This document shows, piece by piece, positions 12,854 to 22,356 of a DNA stretch of 64,000 nucleotides. How positions within the stretch are numbered: position 1 is the stretch's first letter; each line of letters opens with the position of its first letter. The stretch comes from Pseudopithomyces maydicus (lineage: Eukaryota; Ascomycota; Dothideomycetes; Pleosporales; Didymosphaeriaceae): positions 496,001 through 560,000 of the forward strand of contig JANTUC010000008.1 in NCBI GenBank assembly GCA_026873275.1, given 5' to 3'. Under the pieces are notes generated by a model. That model was not told the origin of the DNA. It saw only the letters and a list, made by a program, of their open reading frames with translations, and did not search any database. Made by a program: the position numbers and the translations under genes.

Positions 12854-13289
12854 GCGAGGGTTCTGGGTCATGCATCTTGGGGAGCACTAGCATCGCGGAC
12901 GGCGTCTGAGGCAGGGAGAAGGACATGGACTCTGTGTCCTGCAGCCACGTAGGAGGAGTCTGGCCCGTAGTGTGCAGCGGCACTCGGCTGCGATACAATA
13001 CTTAGACTTGATTGATTGATGATCAGATAAGATACACACAGGCAGCGTGTCGACAGCGATGATGAGTGTTCGGAGATAAGACAGGCGTGGGTCTCGGGGC
13101 GGCGAACCCCACGTCACGTTAAGCTCAAAGAAGAGCTGGGCCGGCATGACGGCGATTTCTTTCCATCGCCGTCACTGACCTCGCCTTCCAGTCCTCCCAC
13201 GCCCAACCATCCAGCACCACCACCCCGCCATTGACCACCACCCAAATACCCATCTTACGCCCTCCACCTACACACACAGACCCTTCACC
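12854..13289. other. Intergenic between ubp14 and isu1
   Basis: It contains the ubp14 3' region and the isu1 promoter; the last 100 nt before the isu1 start are C-rich, as in many fungal leaders. No gene is seen. Confidence 0.5.
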
Positions 13290-14081
13290 ATGTTCCGAAG
13301 AGCCGCAGCCGTCGTGCCCCAGGCCGGCCGCATCGTCGCAACCGCCGCCCGTCCGATGATCGCTTCCCCAGTCCGCGCAGCAGCAGCACCCGCCACAGCA
13401 TCCGTCGCCTCGAGGCGGCAGTACCACGAGAAAGATAAGTCGCCCTCGCCCTCTGCACACCCTCGCGTTGGCCGAATCCGTCGTCGCACCGCTGGACGTG
13501 CCTGCTACCTTCTCCGCGGACCCTCCGTCGTCACGACACCCCTGCTGACCTCCTCTTACTGCTAGACCACTACAACCGCCCCCGCAATGTCGGCTCCATG
13601 TCCAAGACCGACACTGACGTCGGTACCGGCCTTGTCGGCGCCCCCGCGTGCGGCGACGTGATGAAGCTGCAGATCCGCGTCGACCCAAACAACAACACCA
13701 TCAGCGACGTCAAGTTCAAGACGTTCGGATGCGGAAGCGCAATCGCCAGCTCGTCCTACCTCACCGAGCTCGTCCGGGGTATGACGCTCGAGGACGCGGC
13801 CAAGATCCGAAACACCGAGATCGCAAAGGAGTTGTGCCTGCCGCCTGTGAAGCGTGAGTGTTTTCTCCTATGAAAGTTTTGTTTCGACCGAGTGCGTTGC
13901 TGACACGGATCAAGTGCACTGCTCCATGCTTGCCGAGGACGCCATCAAGTCCGCCATCTCAAACTACTACACCAAGAACCCCACTGCGCGGAAAGCGACA
14001 AACCTTGGTGGCACCGGCTCGTCCCTGCCTAAGATTGAAGTAGAGACCGTGACAGAGGAGCCCAAGGCGGCAACCGCTTAG
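13290..14081 (+). CDS. isu1: Mitochondrial iron-sulfur cluster scaffold Isu1 (IscU type)
   Basis: Isu1 is the scaffold on which Fe-S clusters are assembled in the mitochondrial matrix before Hsp70-driven transfer. Exons 13290-13434, 13560-13853 and 13915-14081 give about 201 residues. The N-terminus is an Arg/Ala-rich mitochondrial targeting sequence ending near RRQYHEK. The core reads VLDHYNRPRNVGS, with cluster ligands Cys79 (GAPACGD), Cys106 (FGCGSA) and Cys149 (HCSM), and the Hsp70-binding LPPVK motif at 142-146. The second intron is a normal GT-AG (GTGAGT, branch GCTGACA, 61 nt). The first is unusual: conserved YHEKVLDHYNRP is obtained only if the intron begins ATAAGT and ends TTAC. The AG site five bases further on would delete the conserved Val-Leu. 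An acidic Glu/Lys/Thr tail follows the core. Confidence 0.95.
13435..13559 (+). other. AT-AC intron of isu1
   Basis: This 125-nt intron starts ATAAGT after exon end GAGAAAG and ends CTTAC before TGCTAGAC. A branch-like CTGACC lies about 10 nt before the 3' end. The 5' site resembles a U2-type GTAAGT with G1 changed to A, not the U12 ATATCC type. Translation across it gives the conserved HEKVLDHYN. No GT-AG pair keeps both frame and conserved residues. This is read from sequence only; no transcript was available. Confidence 0.82.
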
Positions 14082-15327
14082 AGGAAGGAAGTAATCAAAT
14101 TGATTGATACCAGGCGAGGAGACGAAAGAAAACGAAGAAGTTGTCCATTGCGGGCGGAAGGAGATGTATGTATATTAAGGCAACCCAAACGGGTATCGGA
14201 CGGGGAAGAAGGACTTTCGCTTTTCCTGCACACTTTACTCTGGATCGGCCGGGGGAGTTGAGAGCGTTGGTTGGTCACGGGGTCGTTTTGGGACATTGTG
14301 CGCGCGCAGCTTGAGATTGGAAAACTGGAGGGTGTGCATGCGCGCTGCGCTGTCGTACCTTGAGTTATCATCATTGACATATGAAAAAAAAAGTAGAATA
14401 AAACACGTGAAACCTGAGTTGCTTGTTAGTGTCCAACGTATGTATGAGTATTGAGTCGCAGATGCGTAGAATTCGTGTAATCCCAAGCTCGGATGCTGCT
14501 TAGGTAGGTAGGACGTGCGTGTCTATCCCCAAAGTCCATTTTGCGCACTGCGAACAGAGTGTATTAAAAGATGATGTAGAGAGCTCGGTTGGATCATGTT
14601 GATGAGGTGGGTGAGAGAGACAAGTTATAAGTACGATTTCACAGACGCTTCTCTTGTGGAGGGAGGCTTACTGAATCAGGTTGATCTGAGCCGAGTCTCA
14701 CGCCACATTGAGATCTGATAATTTCCCCGGGGGATCTGATAATTCTCATGTGCTTGTGCGCATTGTTCATGACCTCGCTGACAAAAACTTCAATCGGGTA
14801 TACTGGTCCAGTGTAGTAGTCTATATATACTTGGCAGCTATAGCGTCGTAGCAGTTATACACAACGATCAACAGCGTCAATTTATGTATAGACGTGATCG
14901 AAACTAGCAACATACACGGACACGCAGGTAACGCGACATTAGTAACAATTCTATTTGGTGGCGGCGGTTACATACAGTCGTACATTTGTACATATAAATT
15001 CTGTTTCCAGCAATTGTGACGGTGTGCCCGTGTTGCTGCCTACGCGGGGGATGTGCAGGGTGTAGCTGCAGCCTACCTAGGTACTTACATACATGACCAA
15101 CCCACCCCACCACTGTTACTTGGTTCCCTAGCGTAGGCGTAACCGCCCACTTCTACACATACATGGTGCATAGATTCTCTACATACATAACGTCCGAGGT
15201 CCTTTCGGTCGGATACTCCAACGGTCAATAGATACTGTAAACGCATTCTAGCTTCGAAATACATGCACACACATATATATACATCCATACAAACAAGCAC
15301 ACCCCCCAACCAACCAACCAACCAACA
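14082..15327. other. Intergenic between isu1 and the F-box-like gene
   Basis: About 1.2 kb, partly A/T-rich, with many short TACATA words from about 14990 to 15290. Small open frames on the minus strand look random. It ends in a CCAA microsatellite touching the next start codon. Confidence 0.5.
15303..15327. repeat. CCAA tetranucleotide microsatellite in 5' leader
   Basis: A short C run followed by five CCAA-type units abuts the ATG at 15328. It is a simple repeat, probably within the 5' UTR. Confidence 0.8.
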
Positions 15328-16692
15328 ATGTCCCTCAACACCCTCCCCGAAGAACTCCTCCTCCGCATCCTCGAACTCACAAAAGAAGTCGACCCCGTGC
15401 CGGACACCAGAAACTTCGAGAGTCCGCAGTGTCCCCCCAGCCTTGTTCACCTGGCGCACACGTGTCGCCGTTTAAACCGTCTCGCCACGCCATTCGCCTA
15501 CGAAGAGCTCAATTCGCAGAGACGCCACGTCGAGCGCTTCGTCGGCACAATCACCGCGAATCCCAGGCTGGGCGCGCTCGTCAAGCACGTCTACTGGGAG
15601 TGTCGCGACAAGGACAGCTATGACGACATGTCTGTGGTGGACCGCCAGCAGGCGTTTGCGAGGGTGCGAGCGTGGCTGTGGTCGTTGGAACGCGATCCGG
15701 AGTGGGTGAGTCAGTTCAAGAGTCTGGTGGCGAGGAAGGAGGAGCTGGGAGCTTGTTTGAGGCGGGTGCCGAGGGTGGAGCGGTTGGAGGTTGTGGATTT
15801 CTTTGGGGGTGATGAGGAGGAGGTGCATTGGTTGGATGTGGGGAGGGCGGGGAATAAGTTTGGGTGGCTGGGCGAGTTCCGCCTTGTGGTGTCCAAGTTG
15901 CATGTCAGAACACTGTTGCCGGTGTTACAGCTCCCTGCCATGAGGCGATTGGAACTCTCGGGCATGGCGGTCATCGATGTGGATGGCATGCAGGAAACTC
16001 CACTGGACGACCCCCCGATCGAGAGACCCACGTCTGGGGGTACCAGCTCACTCCTCCCCAATAGAACACCTGCACATCAAGCACAGCGGGCTCGACAGCG
16101 AAGTCACATGCAACCTCCTCCGCCTCTTCACCCGCCTCTCCTCCTTCGAACATCACTCCATCGACGACACAACCTCCAAAGCACCAAACTACCCTCTCAT
16201 AATCCACTCCCTCTCCCACCATGCCAGCTCCCTCAAATCACTCACCCTCTACGACACCCTCGATCTAACCTCCCCCTCGCGCCCCTTACTCCCCTCCCTC
16301 TCCAACTTCACATCCCTCGCCCACATTTCCATCCCATACACCTCCCTCTTTGACCTCTCCCGCGAAAACCTGGATCCAGCTTGGAACGACGTCCTACCGC
16401 AAGGCGTAGAGAAACTGGTGTTCCTCTTCGCGGAGGAATATCACGAGCGTGATGAGAGGGACAGTCGGTACGCGAGGGGTTTGCGGCGTTGGCGGAGGGG
16501 AAGAAAGCGGGGGCGTGGCCGGGGCTGAAGGGGGTGGAGATTGAGGTGTCGTCGGAGTGGAGAGAGGCGGGGGAGGAGTTGAGGAGGGAGATTGGGGAGG
16601 TGCTTGGGGAGGGGGGATTGCGTTTAGGGATGAGGGTGGGTATTAGGGGAGGGGGTTTGAGTGTACGGTTGGGAGAACGGGGAATCATATAG
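15328..16692 (+). CDS. F-box-like / leucine-rich protein, broken by three single-base deficits
   Basis: The N-terminus LPEELLLRILELTKE followed by LAHTCRRLNRLATPFAYEEL is a typical fungal F-box-like segment; such proteins usually act as substrate adaptors for SCF ubiquitin ligases. The frame changes three times. Frame 1 runs to about 16010, a short frame 2 gives ETHVWG, frame 3 gives PAHSSPIEHLHIKHSG and a leucine-rich block, and a last frame gives AALAEGKKAGAWPGLKGVEIEV. Each switch coincides with a G or C run: C6 at 16011-16016, G5 at 16036-16040 and G4 at 16476-16479. Each needs one extra base, and three extra bases make 456 codons including the stop. No introns of plausible length explain the shifts. 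Most likely an intact gene with assembly errors; a recent pseudogene is the alternative. Confidence 0.65.
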
Positions 16693-17528
16693 AAGGAATT
16701 TGTTCGTTGTGTAGAGGTGCATCGAGTGATGGGTAGAATTGAACAGGGGGATGGAATGATAAGGGTGTTGGGATGGCAGCATACTGGTGGGTGGGCTGTC
16801 TGGAATCAGTTCAGTTACGAGTTGGAAGTTTTCGCACGCGCGCGCTCATCGTAGTAGCAAGTTATGGGATGTACACCTTCTGGCTGGGAAAGGCTTTGGA
16901 ATTGCGGAGGTCAGATCCCGCGGAGGGAACCTGAATCGATACCGGGATGCACGCACGCTCTACCGCATCGCATAACGGATGGACACTCATCATTTTGATT
17001 CTCGTTCAAAAACTAGCTCTGTTCTTTTTTGCTTCGAGTCCTTTGCGCAGAACCCGAAGGAGGCATACTTAACTTTTCCTTGTTTATTGGCCCCTTGGGG
17101 CTTAGACTACATTAGAACGTTTTGAGACACTAGCCGGAGATCACTGTGGCGGAGGAACGCTTCCAACAAAGTCCGACAACTATGACGGGCTTCGCAGAAT
17201 CCGCTTCGTATTTACCTACAGTTTTTCCTAAAATTACCGTCGATCTGTTCCGAGTTGGTCGTTTAACATTACGTTGTTGCGGGGAAATATGCTGGAGAGC
17301 CCAAAGGGGAGAAAATCTTGTAGGTGGCCTTGAAGTCCCTGCACAGCGATTGGGGCGATTTCGCGGATTGCCTGAATGAGCTGTTCGCTCGTGATGTAGA
17401 CACTGTGGTAGTATATGTTATCTGCAAGGTACCTGAATTTTTTCTTGTTGCATAAGTAACTCATCGTCATCTTTTTGTATTTCACCGACTTGGTTATCTC
17501 TTCTTGGCACAAGCCACTACCGTCTATT
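16693..17528. other. Intergenic before the GH43 gene
   Basis: It holds the 3' end of the F-box-like gene and the GH43 promoter. A short GC-rich segment at about 16900-16970 looks a little tRNA-like but does not fold convincingly. The 17146-17379 open frame is not recognisable. Confidence 0.5.
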
Positions 17529-18649
17529 ATGCTTTTTTCGTTTATAGCTTTGTTTGCAGCATCGGTGTTAGCAACGCCATTGAATACAGAGCGCGGCGGG
17601 GTATGTCATGGCATATCAGGGCCATTCTTGACACCTTCTTTCCCAGACCCTTGTAGGTAATCCACATCATAGCTAATCATGAGGGCGTGACTAAGTCATA
17701 CAAAGCTCTCACAAATGAAGATGGGACATGGTACTCCTTTGGAACATTCAACGGTAATGACTTCCGAAAGGCGAAGTCGTCAGACTTTAAAAGTGGATGG
17801 AGCAGGCTTAAGAATAAACCTGCTATTGCCATCAAAGAAGCTGCTTGGGCCGACAAGCCAAAGGATGGAAATTACGGTCTATGGGCACCAGACATCATGC
17901 GAAGGAAAGATGGTAAATACGTGATGTGCGTTCGAACCGTACCGCACCGCACCGCACCACAACGATTTCTAACTAAGCCCAGGTACTTTGCCGCACAAGA
18001 TAAGAAGAAAATCACGCAACACTGCATCGGCGCCGCCATCGCCGACTCCATCGAAGACACCTTCCACCCAGTAAGCGACTTCTACCAATGTAACCGCACC
18101 GCTCCATCTACTGGCGTCATCGACCCCGCATGGTTCAGAGACACCGACGACAAAGAATACGTCGTTTACAAAACCGAGATCCCCAACAACTGGCTCGAGA
18201 TCCGCGAGGTTGCGAATTCTGGTAAAGATGAGGGTATCAAGTGGACCGGTAACGCAGTCAAGCTCCTGAAGGTCAACGGCCAGGGATTCAGCGACGGGAA
18301 TAATATCGAGGCGCCGTTCTTGTTTAAGCGGGGAGGGGTTTACTTCTTGGCGTATAGCACGCATTTTACTATGGATGGCACTTATGACGTGCAGTATGCG
18401 ACGGCGAAGAATGTGCTGGGGCCGTATAAGAGGGTGAAGGAGCCGCTGCTGAAAACGGGGACGCGGTATGGGTGTAAGATCACTGGGCCAGGAGGTGCGA
18501 GTTTTCAAAGATTTGTGGCGAATGGGGATGAGAAGTCGACGAGGATTATGTTTCATGGGTTGGCGGAGGATAATGATGGCCGTGTGGTATATACGGCGAA
18601 GGTAAGAGTGAACGGAGATAGGCTTTCCATTCCTCCGATTTTGAGATGA
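17529..18649 (+). CDS. Glycoside hydrolase family 43 (secreted arabinan/xylan-type hydrolase)
   Basis: GH43 enzymes are five-bladed beta-propeller arabinanases, arabinofuranosidases or xylosidases acting on plant hemicellulose or pectin. Exons 17529-17652, 17706-17925 and 17983-18649 give 336 residues. A signal peptide (MLFSFIALFAASVLA) opens the protein. The first intron (53 nt) was placed so the junction reads FPDPSLTNEDGTWYSF, the family's N-terminal motif with base Asp about 40. The second (57 nt, branch CTAACTA) joins KYVM to YFAAQDKKK. Also visible are CIGAAIAD, the pKa-setting Asp about 162 (GVIDPAWF) and the acid Glu about 224 (NNIEAPFLF). All three catalytic residues are present. Substrate cannot be fixed from sequence. 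Its stop lies 154 nt from the stop of the convergent GH6 gene. Confidence 0.88.
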
Positions 18650-18803
18650 TGATGAAGACGCTTGGGAACTTGCATATTGATAACGCTGTGCGATTAGATC
18701 AGAGATATAGAGAACATCTCGTTCGAACTGTAGCATTGCAGTCTATGGGTGCTATATACAAGTCTTTAAATAATGTACTGAGAAGCCGTCGAGAATCGAT
18801 CGT

Positions 18804-20080
18804 CTAGAAAGCCGGCTTGGCGTTCTTAAGGACCATCTCGAAGTATGCCTGGTTCCATTCACCAGCCTCGGGAGAGGGCTTGAAAGCGTCGCTCTCACCG
18901 CAGAAGGAGTCGTAACGGGTAGCAGAGGTGTCGCTGGTGCCGTCAGACTCGCCTCCGGGCTTGCCCCAGACGAAGGCATCCACGTTCGCGTCACCAGTGT
19001 CAGCGGTGGGGCGGACACCGAAGCCTGCGCCGTTGACGTTGCACCAGTGGCCCCACTCCTTGCGAAGACCAGTAACACCGTTACTAGCATACTTGTCAGC
19101 GGATATTTCTTAATCCTAGAGTCATCGGGCCCTCGACTTACCGGCCAGTGTCGACGATAGCGTGGTTAGGGTGTCCAGCGCTCTTGAGCTCAGCACCGAA
19201 GAGCGAGACGAAGAGCTTCTCGTTCTGCGCCTTGTTCCACTGTGCATCAGTGGCCTTGGAGAACTCGCCGGGGGACTGGTCACTGTACAAGATTAGTCGT
19301 CGTCTTTGGGAGTCGATACCGTCATGCTACTTACAAGGAGTTCCATCCAGCAATGTTGGTGGAAATACCACGGACCTGGCTAGGAGAGCCAGCTGCCTTG
19401 TACACCTTCGCAAGGCCCTCAGCACCGGGCTTCAGGTTGTCGTTCCAGCCCAACCATCCTCCGTGGCCAGCGTCAACGTACATGACGACGTTGGGAAGGT
19501 TAAGGGTCTTGAGCGCGTACGCAACACCCTCCTCGTAGCCGGCTGCGGAGTCCTTGCAGGCCTGCTCATCGATGTTGGTGACCAAGTTGGGGAGCGAGTC
19601 AGGCTCGATGATGAGGGCAAAAGCCTGGTTGGGGTTCTCCTTGAGAATGCCAGCGATCACATCGATGTACTCGGACTTGTACTTGCTGACCTCGCCAACC
19701 TTGAGTTCACCGTTGGAGGCCTTAGCAGCGCAGTCACGGCCGGGAAGATCGTAGATGACGAGACCCAAGACGTGGTCGCAAGGGATGTCAGTCGCAAGCT
19801 CAGTCTTCAACTTCTGGATGTTCGCGATGGTGTCGAGCCAGAGGAAAGAGCCGACATCACCGACCTTGGCGGCGGCAGTGGCGAGGCTCTTGTCGCTGAG
19901 GTTCTCAACGGCGGCCTCGACCTCGGCCTTGTAGAAGGAGTTGGCGTGGAGGGTGTAGGACTTGAACACGTTCTCACTGCCACTAAGCTTGACGGCGGCG
20001 TCGCAGGCCCTCTTGTTGACGCGGGAAGGGAGAGCAGAGGCGAGGGTGGCCAAAGCCAAAACGGAGGTTGAGGTCTTCAT
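18804..20080 (-). CDS. GH6 cellobiohydrolase II-type cellulase without binding module
   Basis: GH6 enzymes are inverting cellulases, mostly exo-acting cellobiohydrolases releasing cellobiose from the non-reducing end. Exons 20080-19335, 19282-19142 and 19083-18804 give 388 residues, with introns of 52 and 58 nt. A signal peptide (MKTSTSVLALATLASALP) ends near a Lys-Arg site (VNKR). The GH6 signatures are LGLVIYDLPGRDCAA, with the proton-donor Asp about 116, then IIEPDSLPNLVTN, MYVDAGHGGWLGW, EWGHWCNVNGAGFGVRP and GKPGGESDGTSD with the putative base Asp about 343. There is no CBM1 or Ser/Thr linker, so it probably acts on soluble or amorphous cellulose or depends on other proteins for binding. 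A TATA-like element lies about 85 nt upstream. Confidence 0.95.
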
Positions 20081-21188
20081 GTTTGAAGGTTGTTGTATGG
20101 CCTCTGGTATGGAGAGCGACGAGGTGACTTTGTGATGAGGCTAAGAAGCTGATACCTCCCACATTATATACTCCAGTCGAGCTTGACCTTCTGAGGTGTC
20201 GCCATCCCATTCATTTTCCCCAACTCTAGTTGATTGCGGCGTCGGGCTATTGCACGGAAGCTGTTTGCCGCTTCTTGATTACCCCAGAGGATGCATGGTC
20301 ATCTCTGTGAACCCGCTGAGCCTCATACAAGGGTCTCAAAGGCATCGATAGGGTGGATGAATGATCACTTGTCACTTTGTGAGGGCCCTTACTTTGCGGC
20401 GTACGGACCGTGATCAGGTTGGGGTTGTATCAGGCCCTGGGGTAATAGAAGTAACATGCAAAGAGCTTGGTAGATTGGATTTTCCTGGGCACCCGCCTTC
20501 TTTCCCCAGAGATCAGCTTAGAATGTGATCCATTGAGAAAGCGGTTTACGTCTTTCCGTTTTGATAGGTACAAAACGCCATACAAGGAGGTTTACACCTA
20601 CGTGCTAAGTAAGACCTAAGACGGAGGGCAGGCCCGGCCGTAAGCTGGGGTCCCCATAGACATCATATACAAGATCTTGGGACCGTATATCCCATGGCTG
20701 CTAAATTCCTGGGTTGCGAAGCTTGAATGCTGTTTCAAATAAAAATTGCCGATCTGTTGCCGCATGCAGAGCTAATTAAACCTCCGATCCTGAACAGGGT
20801 ATGGCGGGAATATGGCGGAAACGGCTGCTTAGATTGACTCGTGACGACAACAACCCATGGTTCCCGGGTAAAGTAACTTACGCAATCAATTTGTATAGAG
20901 CCGTACCGTTGATCAATACCTTGGCGAGCAGATGGATGATATCCCCTCATTAACTTCCCCATTGTCGGAGCATTTTACGTGATCGGGCGCCAAAGCCACA
21001 CTCAATCAGTCCGGGTAACTTCCGACCCCATGGGACGTTATGTCACACATGGCGTGTTCAGCGCCAACACCAAAACCAATAAGATGTCACTATGCGGATT
21101 CAAGACACATGCACGCTAGAAATTTCTGGACGTTCTCTGCTCTCCCAATAATCTGTAGTTAATTTGTTAAGATGAAGGATCTACGATC
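20081..21188. other. Intergenic upstream of GH6 and downstream of coactosin
   Basis: About 1.1 kb. It carries the GH6 promoter at its left end. No coding or RNA gene recognised. Confidence 0.5.
20163..20170 (-). promoter_or_regulatory. TATA-like box of the GH6 gene
   Basis: The minus strand reads TATATAAT about 85 nt before the GH6 start codon, a sensible TATA position for a strongly regulated secreted enzyme. Motif match only. Confidence 0.5.
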
Positions 21189-21793
21189 TCAGTAACCCGA
21201 CTGTTGCCTGTCGTCTACAGCGCATACCAAGTCAACATATTGCCAGTATCGATACACAGACGGGAACTTACAGTTTGCACCCATGGCTTTGCGCAGCTGC
21301 ATGGTAACGACTTCGGCGTCGAGCTCTTTCTTGTCGCTCGTTTGGATTTCCACCGCGTATGTCCTGATTACTTGCTTGACCTGTCCACTTTGAAAGCTCA
21401 TCTTCGCTTTCCGCATGATCTTCGTTTTCGGACCTATAGCAACGGTATCAGCTCAATCGTATCCTCACGTTAATAGATCTCCATATCTCTAAGCACTCGA
21501 TCACGACGAAGCAGATACTTACCCGCCCAGACGACGAAGCAGAATTTAGTCCGCTCAGAATACTCATCGTTTCCTAACTTCATCCTCACGTATGCATATG
21601 CGGCCTCATCGTCCCCTAGCGTCTCACACATCTCCGCGATATCGCCGGTACCCGTTTTGTCTAGCTTGAGCGAATCTGAAGTTGCGGACGCGTACTTCAG
21701 AACTAGCCACGTGGTCTCTGATTTGTCGGAACGCACATCCTCGTACGCTTGCGCGATCTCGGGATCTGATAGGATCTGATCTGGTGGGGCCAT
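21189..21793 (-). CDS. Coactosin-like actin-binding protein (ADF-H domain)
   Basis: Coactosins are single ADF-homology proteins that bind actin filaments. Exons 21793-21523, 21433-21272 and 21214-21189 give 152 residues, the normal family length. The first intron (89 nt) ends CTATAG and joins CFVVWAG to PKTKIMRKAKMS; the second (57 nt) joins KAMGAN to YDRQQSGY. Family blocks are LSDPEIAQAYEDVRSD, TTWLVLKYAS, DDEAAYAYVRMKLGND and VKQVIRTYAVEI. The tiny last exon (26 nt) was found from the splice sites. Most likely cytoskeletal; no sign of specialisation. Confidence 0.93.
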
Positions 21794-22356
21794 TTTTTTT
21801 GTTGTTCACGATTTTGATGGGGTTGGATGTGGTCGTAGTGGATTGTTCTTGTCAGCAGGGGATGGCGGTGAAGATCGTGGAGAGGAATTCGAGATTCGGC
21901 ATTAATGCGGGGCCACAATTAATGGGCTGGGTTCGACCAATAGGCATCTAGAATTTGAAACATATATTAGAATAGTACGCATAACTAATCCAAGCAGTCT
22001 GAAGCTGCCATCATGCATGAAGATTCGGTTCTTGATAAGGGCCATTTTGATTACCGTCACTGTTACACCAGAAATGTGTTGATAAATGTGGCAAATGTTA
22101 CCCAGAAGGTGGACCTTGGGGCCCGCGGCCGGGGAGCATGTGATCACGTGACCAACATGCTTCCACCAATTATAACATCCAACGTTCATCTCTCCAGTCA
22201 CAGCAAGGATGCCCAGGACCTGTTCTAAGTATACAGAAAGTTGGTGTGCTGTTTACGAGTTTGATTCAGCTGCTACTTCGGAATACACAATGAAAGAATA
22301 GCTAAGTGCATCTCCAATCTCAAGCGCAAAGCAATTTAGTAATAATTCCAAAACCA
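21794..22356. other. Intergenic between coactosin and P450
   Basis: It holds the coactosin promoter and the P450 3' region. Nothing else is seen. Confidence 0.5.

Noticed and set aside
13435..13566. GT-AG model for the first isu1 intron
   Set aside because: There is no GT donor in the needed phase, and the AG end deletes the conserved Val-Leu of the IscU signature.
16855..16980. tRNA-like stretch with a GTAGAGCG word
   Set aside because: Neither strand gives A and B boxes at correct spacing or four stems.
19148..20071. 307-codon plus-strand open frame
   Set aside because: Antisense of the GH6 gene, whose catalytic motifs and introns are clear.
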